A program made the position numbers and the translations under genes. DNA of 15,712 nucleotides from positions 1 through 15,712 of the forward strand of contig JACZSH010000021.1 of NCBI GenBank assembly GCA_022574315.1. Reading direction: 5' to 3'. This document shows positions 13,841 through 15,712 of the stretch, one piece after another. The notes beneath the pieces are model-generated. The model was not told the origin of the DNA and searched no databases. It saw nothing but the letters and a program-made list of their open reading frames with translations. This DNA comes from Chloroflexota bacterium. Its GTDB lineage: Bacteria; Chloroflexota; Dehalococcoidia; Dehalococcoidales; RBG-16-60-22. Each line of letters begins with the position of its first letter. Positions within the stretch are counted from its first letter, which is position 1.

Positions 13841-15712
13841 GTGTCGTTAGACCTGAGCCAGTTGCTTTCTCTGGCCAAAGATATGCCTGCCTACCACCGG
13901 CTTAAAGAGACGCTGCGGTCACCCGGGACAAACCGGGAAACGGTAGTGCTCGATGCTGCCAAACCCTATCTCATCGCCGCCTTGTACCGTGACTGCCGTC
14001 GGCCGGTGCTGGTGATGACGGCGCAGCCGGAAAATGCCCGGAAACTTTACGAGCAGTTATCCATCTGGTCGGGTTCCCCCCTGAAACTGTTCCCGGAACC
14101 GGATGCTTTACCCTACGAACGGGTCGACTCGGATATGACAGCGGAGCTGGAGCGCGCCCGGGTTCTGTCCGTGCTGACCGACTGTCACCGGGAAGAACCG
14201 TCCGCACCGCCGCCCCTGGTTATCGCCTCGGCGCCGGCAATGATGAGTAAGGTGCCGGCACGTCTGGATTATGCCACATTGTGTCATATTGTACAGCCGG
14301 GCATGGAGATTGAGCCGTTCCGCCTGTTGCGCCAGTGGGAGGCGATGGGCTATACCCTGGGAAATGTCGTGGAGATACCCGGCACCATGAGCCACCGGGG
14401 CGGTATCATTGATATCTATCCTCCTACCAGCGAACTGCCTGCCCGGCTTGAGTTTTTTGGCAACACCATAGATAACATCCGGCTCTTCGACCCGGCCACC
14501 CAGCGCTCGGTGGGACCGGAACCGGCGGTCACCATTGGCCCGGCTACCGAATTGCTTTCACCCCGGCAGGTAACCAAAAACGAGCTGGAGCGGATTCTTC
14601 AGTCTCTTGACCTCTCCGACTGCAACGCCGGGATACGAGAGCAGTTCCAGCGGGAGATAGCCATGCTGGCGGCAGGGCAGGAACCGCCTAACCGGCAGTT
14701 TTACGCCTCGCTGTTTAACCGTGCCAGCTTGCTGGACTACCTGCCCGAAAATGCCCTGCTGCTGCTTGACGAGCCATCCGATATCGAGCATACCGTTGGC
14801 GAACTGCATGACGAAGCCGAGCAGATGCGCGCCGCGAAACTATCCCGCGGAGAACTACCCGGCAATTTCCCCCGGCCTTACTTCACCTGGGACGAACTGG
14901 AACCTATGGTTAAAAACAAGCAGAGCCTGCGCCTCACTTCCTGGGGCGTCGAAGAAGACGTGCCTCGCCTGGACTTTGCTGCCATTGCCGGCTACGCCGG
15001 ACAGCTGCCGGCTTTTATTGCCAAAACTAGGCAACTTCTCGGTCGAAAGCGTCGGGTTATCCTGGTGAGCCATCAGGCCAGCCGGTTGTCGGAACTGCTT
15101 GAAGAAGCGGATATCATCGCTTCCCCGCTTGCCGAAGTTAAACAGGTGCCGGTGCCCGGCTCTTTGACCCTGCTGCAGGGCTCCCTGGCGGAGGGCTGGG
15201 TGATGAATAATGACACCTACCTGTTCACCGATACCGAAATCTTCGGTTATGTGAAACAGCGCCGGGAAGTGAAGAAACACCCGGTACGCCACCAGAAACT
15301 TTTTGTGGACATATCTCCCGGTGACATGGTGGTGCACGTGGAGCACGGCATTGCCCGCTTTACCGATGTCACCACGATGCGCACCGATGGTAACGAGAGA
15401 GAGTACCTGGTGCTGCGCTATGCCGCCGGGGACAAGCTGTACGTTCCCACCGACCAGATAGACCGGGTCAGCCGTTATATCGGCGCCAGTGACCGGACGC
15501 CGGTGTTAAACCGGTTGGGCACTCAGGAGTGGGCGCGCACCAGGCAGCGGGCTAAGGAGGCCGCCGAAGACCTGGCCCAGGAATTGCTCTCCCTTTACGC
15601 GGCGCGGGAAATCGTGCCCGGTGTCGCTTTCTCACCGTATACCGTCTGGCAGCAGGAACTGGAGGCGTCCTTTCCCTACGTCGAACCCCCGGACCAGATG
15701 AAAGCGCAGCGG
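13841..15712 (+). CDS. mfd: Transcription-repair coupling factor, N-terminal part (runs off window)
   Basis: Mfd removes RNA polymerase stalled at DNA lesions and recruits UvrA, directing nucleotide excision repair to transcribed strands. The start is GTG 13841 behind GGGGAGG (13829-13835). The frame stays open for 624 codons to the window edge, about half of a usual Mfd of some 1,100-1,200 residues. Visible are the UvrB-like N-terminal module (about 1-390), with PEPDALPYERV, the GTMSHRGGIIDIYPP signature and LEFFGNTIDNIRLFD. A variable linker follows, then the CarD-like RNA-polymerase-interacting domain starting near P493 (PGDMVVHVEHGIARF, then YLVLRYAAGDKLYVPTDQ). The last residues (VWQQELEASFPYVEPPDQ) lead into the helicase motor, which lies beyond the window. 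Confidence 0.96.
   Translation, partial: MSLDLSQLLSLAKDMPAYHRLKETLRSPGTNRETVVLDAAKPYLIAALYRDCRRPVLVMTAQPENARKLYEQLSIWSGSPLKLFPEPDALPYERVDSDMTAELERARVLSVLTDCHREEPSAPPPLVIASAPAMMSKVPARLDYATLCHIVQPGMEIEPFRLLRQWEAMGYTLGNVVEIPGTMSHRGGIIDIYPPTSELPARLEFFGNTIDNIRLFDPATQRSVGPEPAVTIGPATELLSPRQVTKNELERILQSLDLSDCNAGIREQFQREIAMLAAGQEPPNRQFYASLFNRASLLDYLPENALLLLDEPSDIEHTVGELHDEAEQMRAAKLSRGELPGNFPRPYFTWDELEPMVKNKQSLRLTSWGVEEDVPRLDFAAIAGYAGQLPAFIAKTRQLLGRKRRVILVSHQASRLSELLEEADIIASPLAEVKQVPVPGSLTLLQGSLAEGWVMNNDTYLFTDTEIFGYVKQRREVKKHPVRHQKLFVDISPGDMVVHVEHGIARFTDVTTMRTDGNEREYLVLRYAAGDKLYVPTDQIDRVSRYIGASDRTPVLNRLGTQEWARTRQRAKEAAEDLAQELLSLYAAREIVPGVAFSPYTVWQQELEASFPYVEPPDQMKAQR

Noticed and set aside
14108..15346. 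Several open frames of 80-160 codons on the minus strand within mfd
   Set aside because: The plus-strand mfd frame is unbroken for 624 codons and matches the UvrB-like and RNA-polymerase-interacting domains throughout.

Overview
The window looks like a stretch of chromosome from an anaerobic, moderately GC-rich bacterium, most likely a Chloroflexota member of the Dehalococcoidia type. That placement is an inference from the overall look of the proteins and from the presence of 4-hydroxybutyryl-CoA dehydratase beside housekeeping genes; no rRNA or other decisive marker is present. Nearly all of it is tightly packed metabolic and information-processing genes. I see no tRNA, rRNA, CRISPR array, phage module or insertion sequence.

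Layout. (1) 35-3238, minus strand: hisH, hisF and nadE in one run, giving both subunits of imidazole glycerol phosphate synthase and then glutamine-dependent NAD+ synthetase. (2) 3334-5403, plus strand: a consensus sigma-70-type promoter drives lgt (lipoprotein diacylglyceryl transferase) and, just behind it, a metal-binding ABC-transporter lipoprotein. A small Cys-rich protein of 57 residues with its own promoter follows. (3) 5418-8557, minus strand: a compact four-gene run of 4-hydroxybutyryl-CoA dehydratase (abfD), a 98-residue five-cysteine protein of unknown function, a zinc-type medium-chain alcohol dehydrogenase and a DUF167 protein. The middle two overlap by an ATGA stop/start. A two-helix membrane miniprotein (8612-8800) lies just upstream. 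(4) 8888-10256, plus strand: pncC (NMN deamidase, CinA C-terminal family) and rph (RNase PH). (5) 10265-13036, minus strand: proB, an unknown 97-residue gene and proA, behind a strong extended -10 promoter. (6) 13210-13760: a broken MFS transporter, with one frameshift in a T run and no C-terminal half. (7) 13841 to the end: the first 624 codons of mfd.

How the genes work together. lgt lipidates proteins such as the metal-binding lipoprotein encoded directly after it. proB and proA catalyse the first two committed steps of proline synthesis, and the unknown gene between them is translationally coupled to proB. PncC returns NMN to nicotinate mononucleotide, which after adenylylation is the substrate of NadE, so two NAD-pathway genes lie in the window although in separate units. 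The abfD cluster is the best candidate for a little-described system. A radical Fe-S/FAD dehydratase with its cluster ligands intact sits with a possible alcohol/semialdehyde dehydrogenase and a conserved-looking Cys-rich small protein that has no assigned role.
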